Positions 41,890 through 52,658 of a stretch of DNA of 64,000 nt are shown here, piece by piece. The notes under the pieces are model-generated. The model did not search any database and was not told where the DNA came from. It was given only the letters and a program-made list of their open reading frames with translations. Origin of the DNA: Oegoconia quadripuncta (lineage: Eukaryota > Arthropoda > Insecta > Lepidoptera > Autostichidae); assembly GCA_949316235.1 (NCBI GenBank), contig OX438759.1, forward strand, positions 17,360,618 through 17,424,617, read 5' to 3'. The translations under genes were made by a program, and so were the position numbers. Each line of letters starts with the position of its first letter. Positions within the stretch are counted from its first letter, which is position 1.

Positions 41890-42663
41890 GGAATCAATAA
41901 AACTCTAAACTACATAATGGTAAAAAGTAAAATCAGGAATCAAATAAGCTTATGTAAAACGTTACCTGGAGCAGACCTAAACACAGACCACAACCTTCTT
42001 GTTAGTCTTCACAGCTTTGAAGTAAAGAAAATAAAGAGGAAACATAAACCAAAGAACCTAGGTCTCGGTAAACTTAAGGATATAGATAGTGATAGTAGAG
42101 TGCAATATAGTAATAGAATAGGTGATAAGATTGAACAATATAAAGATAGTTGTAAAAATAGATCAGGAAATATTTGTATTGAATACAGATGGAATATTAC
42201 AAAAAATATTATGGTTAAAAACGCCGAAGAGACACTTAAGAAAGAAAAACTAATTCCAAGAAAAAAGTGGCTCAGTTCAGAAATTATAGATTTAATGCTA
42301 AATAGAAGAAAATTAAGAAATAAGTCACACGAAGGTAGTTAGGAGTACAAGAAATTAACAAACAAAATAACATTATTATATAAAGAAGCGAAAGAAAAAA
42401 AATCAGAAGGGAAATGTAATGTAATGAGACAGAAAGTCTCTTGAAACAGGGAAAAATGGACAAAGCATATAGTATAATTCGAGAAATAGATAAAAAACAT
42501 AAAAGAAATAGTACTGCCGTTTTAGATAAAGAAGGAATAATACTAATTAATCCAAAAGAAATTGTTAAAAGGTGGAAGTTGAGGTCAAGAGGAAGGCGGA
42601 GAGCAGAAAGATATAGAAAAATCTCCACCGACAAGAGCATGGCTCTTAATCAGATGATGAATA
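41890..42663 (+). pseudogene. RTE-like LINE with reverse transcriptase deleted
   Basis: 41917-42342 encodes the endonuclease end and linker (LCKTLPGADLNTDHNLLVSL with the SDH-like DHN; KWLSSEIIDLMLNRRKLRNK), a stop, then IIREIDKKHKRNSTAV and INPKEIVKRWK. At about 42577 it jumps straight to the C-terminal tail EVKRKAESRKI...HRQEHGS found intact at 10470-10530. The whole reverse transcriptase between these is missing. Confidence 0.78.
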
Positions 42664-43190
42664 TTCCAGAAAGTAAGACCTAAAAAAAGTTATGCTATAT
42701 TATTTGTATTTGGAATTATCGATATCACTGCTGCTCAGGACTGCTGTTAAAATTTGAAGGACTAGAGGTGAGAATTAATGAGTTTGTATGTATACTAATA
42801 AGAAAGTAAATATGGTGTAAAATTATGTTAAAATGTGTATTTAAGCTAACATATTTCGTTGGTTTTATGTTTAGTAAAGCACTATACATGCTTCGAGACC
42901 CAATTTACTGGTTTCAGATGTAATGTAGGTAATTTCAAAGGTATAAACAATATATTTTAAAATCATCAAATCATTTGCAATGTTAAAGTATAAAATGTGT
43001 ACCTTGCATATAAGTTTTATAAAATATATTATATATATTAGGTCGACGGTTCATACCTAAGTAGGTTTTTAATATCGATTTACATGATAGAATCGATTCA
43101 CGAATACAATGATCGATGTGATGTTGCAATAGCGAACGCAAGTCGAGTGAGAGTGACCCGAGTGACGCAGCCTCCGACAGTCATCCATAG
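42664..43190. other. AT-rich upstream of SCP2 gene
   Basis: No repeat assigned. 43120-43190 becomes GC-balanced (GAGTGAGAGTGACCCGAGTG) close to the promoter. Confidence 0.35.
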
Positions 43191-43234
43191 AGCTCAGTCA
43201 GTGCGTACTCACTGCAAACGCAATCCCTATTACA
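43191..43234 (+). promoter_or_regulatory. SCP2 gene initiator and leader
   Basis: TCAGT at 43194-43198 gives a predicted start at about A43196 and a 39-base leader before ATG 43235. No TATA box about 30 bases upstream. The ATG has a good context (ACA before, G after splicing). Confidence 0.5.
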
Positions 43235-46200
43235 ATGGTTAGTGCATATAATTTTTTATTTAATTTTTAACCAATTTTAAAACAGAGGTGTTATAAGTTT
43301 GAAGCATAATATGTCTGTTTGTCCGTGGCGTTGTAGTGCGAAAACGGCTGAAGTAATTCGAAAACAATTTCCTTTTTAACCGACTTCAAAAAGGATAATG
43401 TGTAGCAGTGATTATAATGTAGATGAACATTCAATTGTAGCGCCGACTTCGAAAGACAATTCCTATTGTAGAAATAATAACAATTACGACAGTGAACACA
43501 GAATGTAAATGCCGTATCGTATCAGGAAGTCAAGACAAAGGGGGAATGTAGAGTATGCAAAGGACTCCACCGACAAGAGCATAGCTCTTAAATATAAGAG
43601 AAAGATACAACACACAATGAATTGATTGAGAGATACGAGAATTTCAATAAAGTTATTTTTACCCGACTGCCCAAGGAAGGAGGGTAATGTTTTTTACTTT
43701 GCATTCAGTGAACTTGGTTTTTTTTTCGTTAAAAAGTTTTTATTTAAAACTGGTGTTTGTGAAATACGTTTGAAGGAAATTAGTTGAGCCGTTTTCAATA
43801 TATTAGGTTATTACCTATGAAATTTTCGTTTTGTATGAAGAATTTCATTAAGACTGTTTTCTCCATACAAATATTTTTGATTTTTTTTGGGAACGGCAAA
43901 TCCAAATTAAACTTTATGTGTATTATCGAATAACATTCAGTTAAGTATAGGCAGCGTTAATTTTTAAAAGTAACCGCTTTATAAAAGGTTCAGCGCATCT
44001 AAGAAATGATTATGGGAAGCATATGAAAAGAGCTCTGTTCAAATTTTTTTTATTATGTGATTTAGCCCAGAAATTTAAAAATATTACATGTGAAACCTTG
44101 AAATAATATTCCATTTTCCAAATAAAAAACAAATTTGGATATAGCTTTGAAAATCGCAGGAATTGGTACATATGATTAACGAAGAAAAAAACTCCAATTT
44201 CATAGGTAAAGACCCAATATTTAGCTTTTAACATTTTTAATCCCCGACGAAACGAACGCGTGTTCAGTGTTTGACAGCGTAGTGTGTCTCATGCGTGATG
44301 CAATTTGAGTGAAGTTTTTTTTTTATTACAGGTGACAGGTTCTTAGCCATGTTTAATAAAAATTGATTACTTAAGCCTATTCGACAATACCTATTTAGCT
44401 TTTAAAAGGGTCTGTTCCGTCCAGTGGGGCCCGCATTGAATAAATTAAGATAATCCTTTTAAATAATGAATAAATAATAAAAATTGCTCTGACCTGCACT
44501 CGAGAAGCCTAAAAGCTTATCCTAACTAATCCTAATTAATAATATAAATGCGAAAGTTTGTGTGTGTCCTTTTTGAAGTCGGTAAAAAAGAAAATTGTTT
44601 TCAAATTACTTCAGCCGTTTTGGCACTGTATGTATATATGTTTTTGTAGATATCTAAATAATTGAGTCCGGATGTAGATATCTAAATAATTGAGTGCGGT
44701 TTCATTAAGCTAGGGGGAAGGTGCCTAGCTATGTTTCATGAAAATCGGTTCGGCCGTTTCGAAGATCTCTTTGTTGCGTAAAGTCTGAAGCAGAAAAACC
44801 GACACATATCTGTATGTATAATACAAAGTAAGTTTTCTTAGCAAATCATGAATGCTTTTTATCACATTGTTAAACTCAGTAATTGCCTTAGCTAGATAAA
44901 AAATTATGCAATAAAAATTGCATTATGCAGGCCTGTACAGATTTAATTGTTTCTGACTGTACCTGGATGATATTATGTCTGGATCACTGGGGTAATGTAA
45001 ATTTAAAAATTAATGTTATATGTGCGAGTAGTGGGCGTGTTCCAGTCTGTTACTATATGCTTTTTTGTTCCAATGTATTAATTTTTTATATTATTTCTTT
45101 TTACTCTTGTTTTTCTTAAATTAAATTACCTTAAAGTAATCAAATTAAATCCTAGCCTAGATTGTATCCTAGCCGGGCTGACTATACATTTGTCGGTTGG
45201 AAAGTTCTCTCTTCGTAGTCAATCATTTTTTTGGACAAATTACCAAAAACCATCTATAGATTTCACTTAGCCTTTCTTTATTTAGTACTTAGAACTACAA
45301 GCAAAACACCTTTATGTAGCGTGCGAGCAACAACTTCAACAAACTGTTATATGACCACTTCAATGTCGATCTCTTCCACACAAGCGTTCTCACAGCAATA
45401 GTTTCTTTTAATCGTCTATTTTTTTTTATTGTAATGTTCTATGTATCTAAGTAATATATTTTATCAATATTTATCACATATGTCCTGATCCTGCTGAGCG
45501 CTTTATTAGACCACTATTATATTGTCTACAATATTTCTATATGTGAGAACCTGTTATTAGCCGTCAGGTATAATTTTCCATCGTTATTTGTGATTTAACG
45601 TGGTTGTTATAAATAAATTCATTTGTTCATGGTACGTGCGCCGTGGTCTTCCCGACACTACCATCCACATTCGCTTAGGTATATCTCTGTCGTTAGCCTT
45701 CTTTCATGCATCCTCTCACGTCGTTTGAAGTTAATAGTGTTTGTAGGGAAATGTAAACCACTAAACACCGCTTAATTGATCCAAAAACTTTTTTACGGTC
45801 AAGGTAGAGTCCAACCTTAATTAAAGACACCTTTGTACTTGACGCTGATATAGGTATAAAAATATTCCGGTAAACTAGCCCTGATTAAAATGTAATGGGA
45901 AAAAGCGGGCTGAGTGAGCCGTAAAACTTTGAATATTCCAACATACATAACACACATTTACAAAAAGCCACGATACTTAACACTTGTAGAATTACTAGAA
46001 AGCTTCTGACTTCATCTATTATTACTTCATCAGCTGAACCCTCCACACTTGTTTGATACCCGTCTGGTGCGGAAATTACCTTCTTCACTTTGAAAAAGAG
46101 AAATACGTTACAAATAATAATAATAAATATCCTTGGCATACACACAGCGCCATCTAGTTCCACAGTAAACAACTATAGGCTTGTGTTGTGGATACCAGAT

Positions 46201-49200
46201 GGTTGATTTAAACTACATAAATACATTTTTGGATACATTGCCAAAAACCATATTGGGTCTTTACCTATGAAATTGGAGTTTTTTTTTCTTCGTTAATCAT
46301 ATGTACCAATTCCTGCGATTTTCAAAGCTATATCCAAATTTGTTTTTTATTTAGAAAATGGAATATTATTTCAAGGTTTCACATGAATTATTTAATATAT
46401 TTTTTAATTTCTGGGCTAAATCACATAATAAAAAAAAATTTAACAGAGCTCTTTTCATGTGCTTCCCATAATCATTTCTTAGAATCGCTGAAACTTTTAT
46501 AAACCAGTTACTTTTAAAAATTATAGCTGCCTATACTTAACTTAATGTTATCCGATAATACACACAAAGTTTAGCAAAATTCGGATTTGCCGTTCCCAAA
46601 AAAAAAAACAAATGTTTGTATGGAGAAAACATTCTAAATGAAATTCTTCATACGAAACGCCAATTTCATAGGTAAGAGCCTAATAAATCACTTTCTATAT
46701 CTAATGGAAATAGAAAGTGATAATTTTATCGTATGAAAATTCTTTAATTTCAGGGCGCATCTCAAAGCGACGCTGCTGACGGGAGAGATGATCTGGTAGC
46801 CAGGATAAAGGCGCGGCTCGCAGCTGCTGATCCTGTAAAAGCAAAGGAGGTGGGAGGGGTGTTCCTTTTCAACGTCATTAAAGGAACTTCAGTTCATTCG
46901 TGGAGTAAGTAAAGAATTGTCATCATCTCAGCCCGTAAACATCGGTAAATCATCATTTAGGCCTTCCCTCGTATAATGAGGGTGTTTGAGCCATAGTCCA
47001 CCACGCTGGCCCAACGCGGGTTGGGGAGTTCACATGCCTTTGAATTTTTATTTCTCAGGCATGCAGGTTTCCTCACGATGTTTTCCTTTGTTTAGGAGTA
47101 GTCGGACACATGCACATAAGAAATTTAATTAAATTTAAAAACTCATTGGTACATGGCCTACCTGAGAATCGAACCCGGATTTCCAAATTGAGAGACCGCG
47201 TATTAACCACTGAGCCACCGATGCTCCAACGAAGTAAAGAATTGTAATATTTTGTACTAATAAGATAAATATTTCGGATAATTACCCAATTATCTAGTCC
47301 CAAACTAACCAAAGCTTACACTAGATAACGGATAAACATACATAAATATTTATTTAAACATCCATGCCTCGGGAATTAATGTTCGTATTCATCACACAAT
47401 CATTTACCCCTCGCGGGATTCGAACCCGCAACTGTTGATTTCGCTGACAGGGTTACTATCCACTACACCAATATACAGAGAATTTACTAGTTTTCCGCCG
47501 GCGGCTTCGCCTGCGTGAAATAACTTTACCGCGAAAAGTTTATCTTACGGGAATTACTCACTTCATCGGAATAAAAAGTATCCTATGTTTTTGTCCAGGG
47601 TATGTTCAACCTGTAGTACCAAATTTCATCCAAATCTGTTCATCCGTTTTGTCGTAATTGAGCAACAAACAAACGTTTAAACTTTCGCAATACAAAACGA
47701 GGGGACAGATTATCTTGACCCAATGCCTCCTCCCACCATCTTGGCTCCGCCGTACACACGCTCACAGAAATTATATCTACAAAATGTTTCAACATGTACA
47801 TACGAAGACGTATAGGTACACAATTTAAGTAGCAGATCTTTATTTAAAAATATATTATTATGTAAGAGAAAGTGTAAAGGGAAATTGTTTTATTTTTTAA
47901 CACTTTATTGCATATAAGTATACAAGCATACATTGAACAAACATAGGACTCAAAATTACTATACACAAAAGGCAAGTTTATATCTGTAAGAGATTTCTTC
48001 CCACAAACCCCCGGAAGGAAAAAACCAATTCAAAGTTTTTTATTGCAGACAAGGAGCGATACTTAAAACATGGAACAATACAGTAACAAAACATCACTGC
48101 TATAGGAACACAATTTACAAAAGACAATACATACACAATTTAAAATACATATTAATTGTTGTTTATCATAATTCTCATGCGCACGGCTAAAGAGTGGAAC
48201 GCATTCCCTCCGTCTGTGTTTCCAATCGCATATAACCCGCAGCTCTTTAAAGTCAGGTTAAATAGGCATCTTCTGGGAAAGCTCGTTCCATCGTAGACCT
48301 TATCTCGACATTAGTCCAGATTAAGGTCAAGAGCGATCCCATTCTAATTAAAAAAAAAAAAAAAAAAAAACAAATTGTTATTCAAGTTTAACTGAAATTT
48401 ATTTATCACATGATGAAATGATAAGCATAAAGGCATAAAGGAAAATATAACAAAATCCAATCAAGACCCTCCAAACAATATCACAAAAAATGAAGCCTGC
48501 TACCTTAATTGTGAAAAATGTAAAATTTAAAATGTAAAAATCATTTATTGTGTCAAAGACAGAGTTACAATAAAGCAATGAGGTAGCCCTAGGGTCCGTA
48601 TTAATAAACCATTCTCAAGATTGAGAACAGTCTTGTGACCAGTCTCAAGTAAACGTGTTCATTAATAAACCGAACTTGAGACCTGAAAAGCACGTGCATA
48701 CTCAAGCAGTACTCACTTGAGAGGTGCGCGTATTTATAAACGAAACTCATGACTATCATTCATACGCCGCTGAGGCGAATACTTGAGAAGTGATCTCAGC
48801 TGAGTAGATCTCAAGATTGGTTTATAAATTAGCACGGAGCTTGAGATAGCGTCAACTGTTTAAGACGCATCTCGGTTGATACAGCCTCAAGACTTGTATT
48901 GAGATTGGTTATTAATACAGGCCTAGGATTCCCTGTGTTGTGGGTAACCAGTATCTTCCCCATCCAATTAACAAAAGTATCACAAATGTTGTACCATATG
49001 TCGTTGTATATTACATTCATCTAATTACATTTTTAGAGATCCGACTGTTGTAGTGTTGCCGACTGTACCTAATAATGTAATGCGAGTCATAGCTTTATTA
49101 CACGCGGTAGTGGTTATTTTATTACGACATGATTTGATGCAATGTTTCATAATCTGTAATCAATCAGAGACACTTACGTCAGATGCCCTTCGGCGGATAA

Positions 49201-52200
49201 TGACCACAACTGAAAAAGACCACTTCTTGATATGACCACTTCTTGAAATGGCCACTTCTTGAAAGGGCCACTTCTTGAAAGGACCACTTCTTGAAAGGAC
49301 CACTTCTTGAAATGACCACTTCTTGAAATGACTACATCTGTGAATGACCACTTCTTAAAATGACTATAGCTTAAAAATGCTTAGAGCCCTTAATGAACGA
49401 CATTAAATAATCAAATAAAAAAAAAATTAATTAAAAAATTTTCTAAAAGGTTGAATTCCCCAATGTTGAATTTGTAAAAAGTTGAATTTGTATAAAATTA
49501 TCCCAAGATGTTGAATTGGCAAAACCTCTTAAGCATGTATGGTCTCCTGGTACTTTTTAGGTGTTACAGTGCGCTATTCATATTACCCGGCCAATATTGG
49601 TGACAAATTATTACTGTTGGGGGGCTCTTCAGTTATGGGGGGTTTTTGTGATCAAGATAAAAAAAAATGTATCACTTGGCGACCTGTTTGGTGTAGTGGT
49701 TAGCAACTCTGACCACTATACCAAAAGGTTGCGGGTTCGAATCCCGCTAGGAGCATATGTTTGTGTGCTGAATACGGACACGTGTACCCGAGTTATGGAT
49801 GTTTTCATTTAAAATAAGTATCTATTTATTTACAAAAAAAAATGTATTTATCTAGTATATCAACCATCTAGTATCCACAACATAAGCCTATAGTTGCTTA
49901 CTGTGGAACTAAGTAACTAACTACTGTGGGTTTAACGATATTTATTATTATTATTAACTTAACCTGTTTCCTTTGATCATGGCTAAGAAACTGTCCCCCC
50001 CTGTATTTATTTTCAACTTTATTGCATATAAATAAATAAATATCTTTGCACATACAGCGCCATCTAATTCCACACAAAGCAACTAGGCTTGTATTATGGA
50101 TACCAAATGGTTGATAAACACAAATACATTTTTTTTGTCAATTAATACACATAAATGAAAAACATCCATAACGCAAATGTCTGTATTCATCATACAAACA
50201 TGCCCCTAGCGGAATTCGAACCCGCGACCTTTTGACTTAGCAGTCAGAGTTCCTAACCACTACACCCAACAGATAGTCTATAAAAATAATATCAAATAAT
50301 CATCTCTCCTGTATAACCTTTTTTACAGTTTTTCTTTCATGTGACGTTTAAATATTTTCTTTGTTAAACTCAGTGGTTCTGGTATTTTATAGCGTATGCT
50401 GTGTCCCACGAAAGATGTGCCAACCTGTGGAAACCGCCTCCGTGGCTCAATGTAAACAACATTGGCTTTACGTTTCGGAGGCCGCGGGTTCGATCCCCAG
50501 CGGGGTACATATTTAGTACTCGGTTTGGTTGGTGGTAGGGCATATTAAATGTCCGCCTGGCTAGCTACCACCATCTTATCTAAATCTGCCACAAAAACAG
50601 CAATGTTAATAACATTCAGCAGTCAGAGATAAGATAGCCAGTTCCCCAAATATTTGGGTTTCCGGGTCAGTACGCTCCCGCCATCGGTCTCATCTTCACT
50701 TAACATCAGGTGTGATAGAGGTCAATTGCAACCCGTTGTGCATAAAAAAAATTCATTCCAGTATTCAAGTTACGATGTAACTATTAAGTAATCTGTGGTT
50801 GGAATTCAACCAGCTAAAATTTTATATAAAAAAAAACAACTATGATCATGTGGGTTTCTTGCGCAGCCGCCGCTTCTTTCCCACTAACGATTTCTCTTTC
50901 CAAAGCGCTATAGTGGCTTAAACATACTTTTTTTTTTATTCTTAATATTTGCATAACATTCATGCTTAGTGGTAATATTGCTAGGATAACTACCTACAGC
51001 CAATTCCAGGATAAAACTACATGATATTATTCGACGACCTGTTTGGTGGTAGTGGTTAGCAACTCTGGTAACTTCATCGGTATTGTCATCGGTAAATTGC
51101 CGAGCAAGTGATGAGCCGACCAATCACATGTCAGAACGTAACCAATGACGATAACAATGAAATTATGTAATAGAACCCCTGATCACTATACCAAGAGCTT
51201 GCGGGTTCGAATCCCGCTAGGGGCATATGTTTGTGTGATGAATACGGTCATGTGTACCCGAGTTATTGATGTTTTCATTTATAATAAGTATTTATTTACA
51301 AAAAAAATGTATTTATGTAGTATATCAACCATCTGGTATCCACAACACAATCCTAAAGTTGCTTACTATGTAACTAGATGGCGCTGTGTGTATGTCTAAG
51401 GTTATTTATATAACATTAATATTATTAAGTTGAGGAGTAATACGTTAGCATGGTTTGGGCACATTATGAAGAGGGATGAAAGGCACTTAACGAGACGAGT
51501 GCTAAGTATGTATGTGGAGGGATACAGAGGAAGACCGAAAGGTGTGGGTAGACTGCGTGAGGAATGATATGTGTGTGAAAGGTGTGAGTACGGAGATGAC
51601 GGCTGAGAGAGGATGATCATAATATTAATATGGTAATGCTGAACAGGTAACATTTATATAGTAACGGTCGAAATATAAGAAGTATTAGAAGTTAAAAAAA
51701 GAATAGTTGATTTACTGTGCCAAATTAATTATGTAAGGGTTCTTCTTTCTTCGGTTACGCAGGCCGTTGGTTGACCTAATAAACAACTAAATCTACAATG
51801 GTCGCAGTATAGGTGGACATTGACCCTGTCCTATCTAAGATAGTCTTAGTCTGATTTGGTCTTGTCGGATCTAATCTGGTCTAGTCTATTTTAGACAAGT
51901 GTAGTCTTTGTTTGTTTCTTTGTAAACACTTTATTGTACGAAAAGGCAATACATTAATTTTGCATTGATACAGAATTTGAGTACAACGGCGGGCTTATCC
52001 CATAGAGGAATTTCTTCCAGTTACCATAGGGTTAGTTAGAAAGCCGTAGATTGGGCGTTACAAATTACAGCAAATTTAAACTAAAGCAAATACCTACCTA
52101 CACTCTAATAAATATAGTAATAATAATGTATAAATAATACATAACTATACCTTAATAAAATATATACCTACACACTAATACAGTCTTATAAATCTTCTTA

Positions 52201-52424
52201 AATTTTCTTTTCTTATTCCAGCGCTCGACCTCAACCAAGTCGCCGTGTACGATGGCGAACCTGAGGAAGACCCTGACACTACCTTCACTCTTACTGAGCA
52301 CTATTTTAAACAGCTAGTTCAGGGTCGTGAGGATCCAAGGATCATCATGCAGGCGGGGAGGTGTTCAGTGACAGGAGATATCATGAGAGCGATGAAACTT
52401 GAACCTTATATTAAGTTGGATTGA
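43235..52424 (+). CDS. Sterol carrier protein 2 (SCP2) domain protein, three exons
   Basis: Exon 1 holds only ATG 43235-43237, then donor GTTAGT. Exon 2 is 46754-46904 (acceptor TTTAATTTCAG, donor GTAAGT). Exon 3 is 52222-52424 (acceptor TTCTTATTCCAG, stop TGA 52422-52424). The joined product is 118 residues. Residues from about 12 form one SCP2 fold: DDLVARIKARLAAADPVK, GVFLFNVIKG, SWTLDLNQVAVYDGE, TTFTLTEHYFKQLVQGRED, then GDIMRAMKLEPYIKLD. SCP2 proteins bind sterols and fatty acyl lipids in a hydrophobic tunnel and carry them between membranes or to peroxisomes. The size matches insect single-domain SCP2-like carriers. No peroxisomal SKL-type end, so cytosolic is likely. Introns of 3.5 and 5.3 kb are packed with repeats. 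Exons 2 and 3 are firm; exon 1 is inferred. Confidence 0.88.
43500..43605 (+). repeat. LINE tail fragment in SCP2 intron 1
   Basis: CCGTATCGTATCAGGAAGTC to CACCGACAAGAGCATAGCTC, a diverged copy of the tail at 10455-10540. Confidence 0.65.
43803..44217. mobile_element. MITE-1 copy d
   Basis: 415 bp with TA on both sides; ends TTAGGTTATTACCTATGAAA and CATAGGTAAAGACCCAA. In SCP2 intron 1. Confidence 0.93.
44400..44525. mobile_element. MITE-3 fragment
   Basis: AAGGGTCTGTTCCGTCCAGT and CTGACCTGCACTCGAGAAGC match the left half of MITE-3. Confidence 0.6.
44560..44830. repeat. Dispersed repeat with a 26-bp direct duplication
   Basis: GTAGATATCTAAATAATTGA followed by GT(C/G)CGG occurs twice in a row (about 44646 and 44672). 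The surrounding phrase TTTGAAGTCGGTAAAAAA and ATGAAAATCGGTTCGGCCGT are common repeat wording in this window. Confidence 0.6.
44831..45627. other. SCP2 intron 1, no feature seen
   Basis: AT-rich, no exon or repeat supported. Confidence 0.3.
45628..45883 (-). repeat. RTE-like LINE scrap followed by hAT-like fragment
   Basis: 45628-45720 (GTACGTGCGCCGTGGTCTTC) is a decayed piece of the RTE-like C-terminus. 45748-45883 matches the right half of the hAT-like element at 27282-27591, ending CCGGTAAACTAGCCCTG. Confidence 0.6.
46113..46232 (-). mobile_element. SINE-3 3' fragment
   Basis: (AAT)n tail, ACACACAGCGCCATCTAGTT to GGATACCAGATGGTTG. Confidence 0.85.
46253..46683. mobile_element. MITE-1 copy e
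   Basis: 431 bp with TA on both sides; ends TTGGGTCTTTACCTATGAAA and CATAGGTAAGAGCCTAA. Lies 70 bases before SCP2 exon 2. Confidence 0.94.
46687..46721. other. 12-bp perfect hairpin before SCP2 exon 2
   Basis: ATCACTTTCTAT (46687-46698) and ATAGAAAGTGAT (46710-46721) with an 11-base loop, 31 bases before the acceptor AG. In RNA it could sequester or loop out the branch region. Confidence 0.8.
46920..47226 (-). mobile_element. SINE-4 copy
   Basis: TCATCATCTCAGCCCGTAAA to ACCACTGAGCCACCGATGCT, complete head with B-box GGGTTCGATTCTC (inverse). SCP2 intron 2. Confidence 0.9.
47266..47472 (-). mobile_element. SINE-2 copy
   Basis: TATCTAGTCCCAAACTAACC to TCCACTACACCAAT. Missing about 25 bases of the body. 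Confidence 0.9.
47487..47700 (+). repeat. CTAGTTTTCCGCCGGCGGC dispersed repeat, uninterrupted
   Basis: Full copy from ACTAGTTTTCCGCCGGCGGC through CTTCATCGGAATAAAAAGTA and ACCAAATTTCATCCAAATCT to AACTTTCGCAATAC. Confidence 0.8.
47890..48160 (-). repeat. LINE 3' ends, minus strand
   Basis: GTTTTATTTTTTAACACTTT, TATTGCATATAAGTATACA, then TTTTTTATTGCAGACAAGGA. Two adjacent 3' end remnants; no coding part. Confidence 0.5.
48172..48371 (+). pseudogene. LINE C-terminus with poly-A tail
   Basis: Encodes RTAKEWNAFPPSVFPIAYNP, QLFKVRLNRHLLGKLVPS and TAG, a 3' UTR of about 55 bases and a run of 22 A. Same signature as 29611 and 57425. Confidence 0.85.
48372..48591. other. Spacer in SCP2 intron 2
   Basis: AT-rich, no feature seen. 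Confidence 0.3.
48592..48923. mobile_element. MITE-2, full length
   Basis: 332 bp with TA on both sides; ends GGGTCCGTATTAATAAACCA and ATTAATACAGGCC. Interior rich in CTCAAG/CTTGAG and ATCTCAGC motifs. SCP2 intron 2. Confidence 0.9.
48924..49217. other. Spacer, no gene
   Basis: No exon or repeat supported. Confidence 0.3.
49218..49377. repeat. 16-bp minisatellite, about 10 copies
   Basis: Unit GACCACTTCTTGAAAT/G repeated every 16 bases from 49218; the last three units are diverged. Located in SCP2 intron 2. Confidence 0.95.
49378..49680. other. Spacer, no gene
   Basis: Contains loosely repeated AGTTGAATTTGTA/AGGTTGAATT motifs at 49446-49520. Confidence 0.35.
49681..49956 (+). mobile_element. 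SINE-3, full length
   Basis: GACCTGTTTGGTGTAGTGGT, B-box GGGTTCGAATCCCGCTA, body to (ATT)n tail. Reference copy. Confidence 0.94.
50030..50276 (-). mobile_element. SINE-3 copy
   Basis: (AAAT)n, ACATACAGCGCCATCTAATT to CCTAACCACTACACCCAAC. Confidence 0.92.
50433..50751 (+). mobile_element. SINE-1, near full length
   Basis: ACCGCCTCCGTGGCTCAATG, B-box GGGTTCGATCCCC, to GCATAAAAAAA. SCP2 intron 2, sense orientation. Confidence 0.94.
50752..51034. other. Spacer with LINE 3' scrap
   Basis: 50840-50915 is a piece of the 11331 LINE 3' UTR in the other orientation. No gene. Confidence 0.4.
51035..51410 (+). mobile_element. SINE-3 interrupted by MITE-5
   Basis: Head CGACCTGTTTGGTGGTAGTG, then at 51068 MITE-5 enters between AACTCTG and ATCACTATACC. 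B-box GGGTTCGAATCCCGCTA and body follow. Confidence 0.92.
51068..51178. mobile_element. MITE-5, copy 2
   Basis: GTAACTTCATCGGTATTGTC to ATGTAATAGAACCC, flanked by CTG on both sides (possible 3-bp target duplication). Same element as 1328-1462. Confidence 0.85.
51428..51612 (+). pseudogene. LINE C-terminus (LAWFGHIMKRDE type)
   Basis: Encodes LRSNTLAWFGHIMKRDERHL, TRRVLSMYVEGYRGRPKGVG, then after a shift KGVSTEMTAE. The pattern RWFGHVxRRDE...RRGRPK...WxDCVxxDM is a common non-LTR C-terminal stretch. Confidence 0.75.
51905..52180 (-). repeat. LINE 3' end (TTTGTAAACACTTTATTG type)
   Basis: TTTGTAAACACTTTATTGTA, GGGCTTATCCCATAGAGGAA. Same family as 37843. It ends about 40 bases before SCP2 exon 3. 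Confidence 0.6.
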
Positions 52425-52658
52425 AGAAAGGTTTAGATTAAGTTAAGTTAATAATCTAAGAAAGTGCTATGACTTATACGCTTTTACAATTCCTTCTGAA
52501 AACCATGTGTCTTTAATTAGTTTTTAATTAGTATTTAATTAGTAAATGGGTTTAAAAATATAGCAGCAAAAGAATGGGTGATTTGTGCTGGAGTGAGGCA
52601 AGACAGAGAGGGAAAAATTATAAGTGGCAACATTGTGATTGTTGCGGTGTGATTTATG

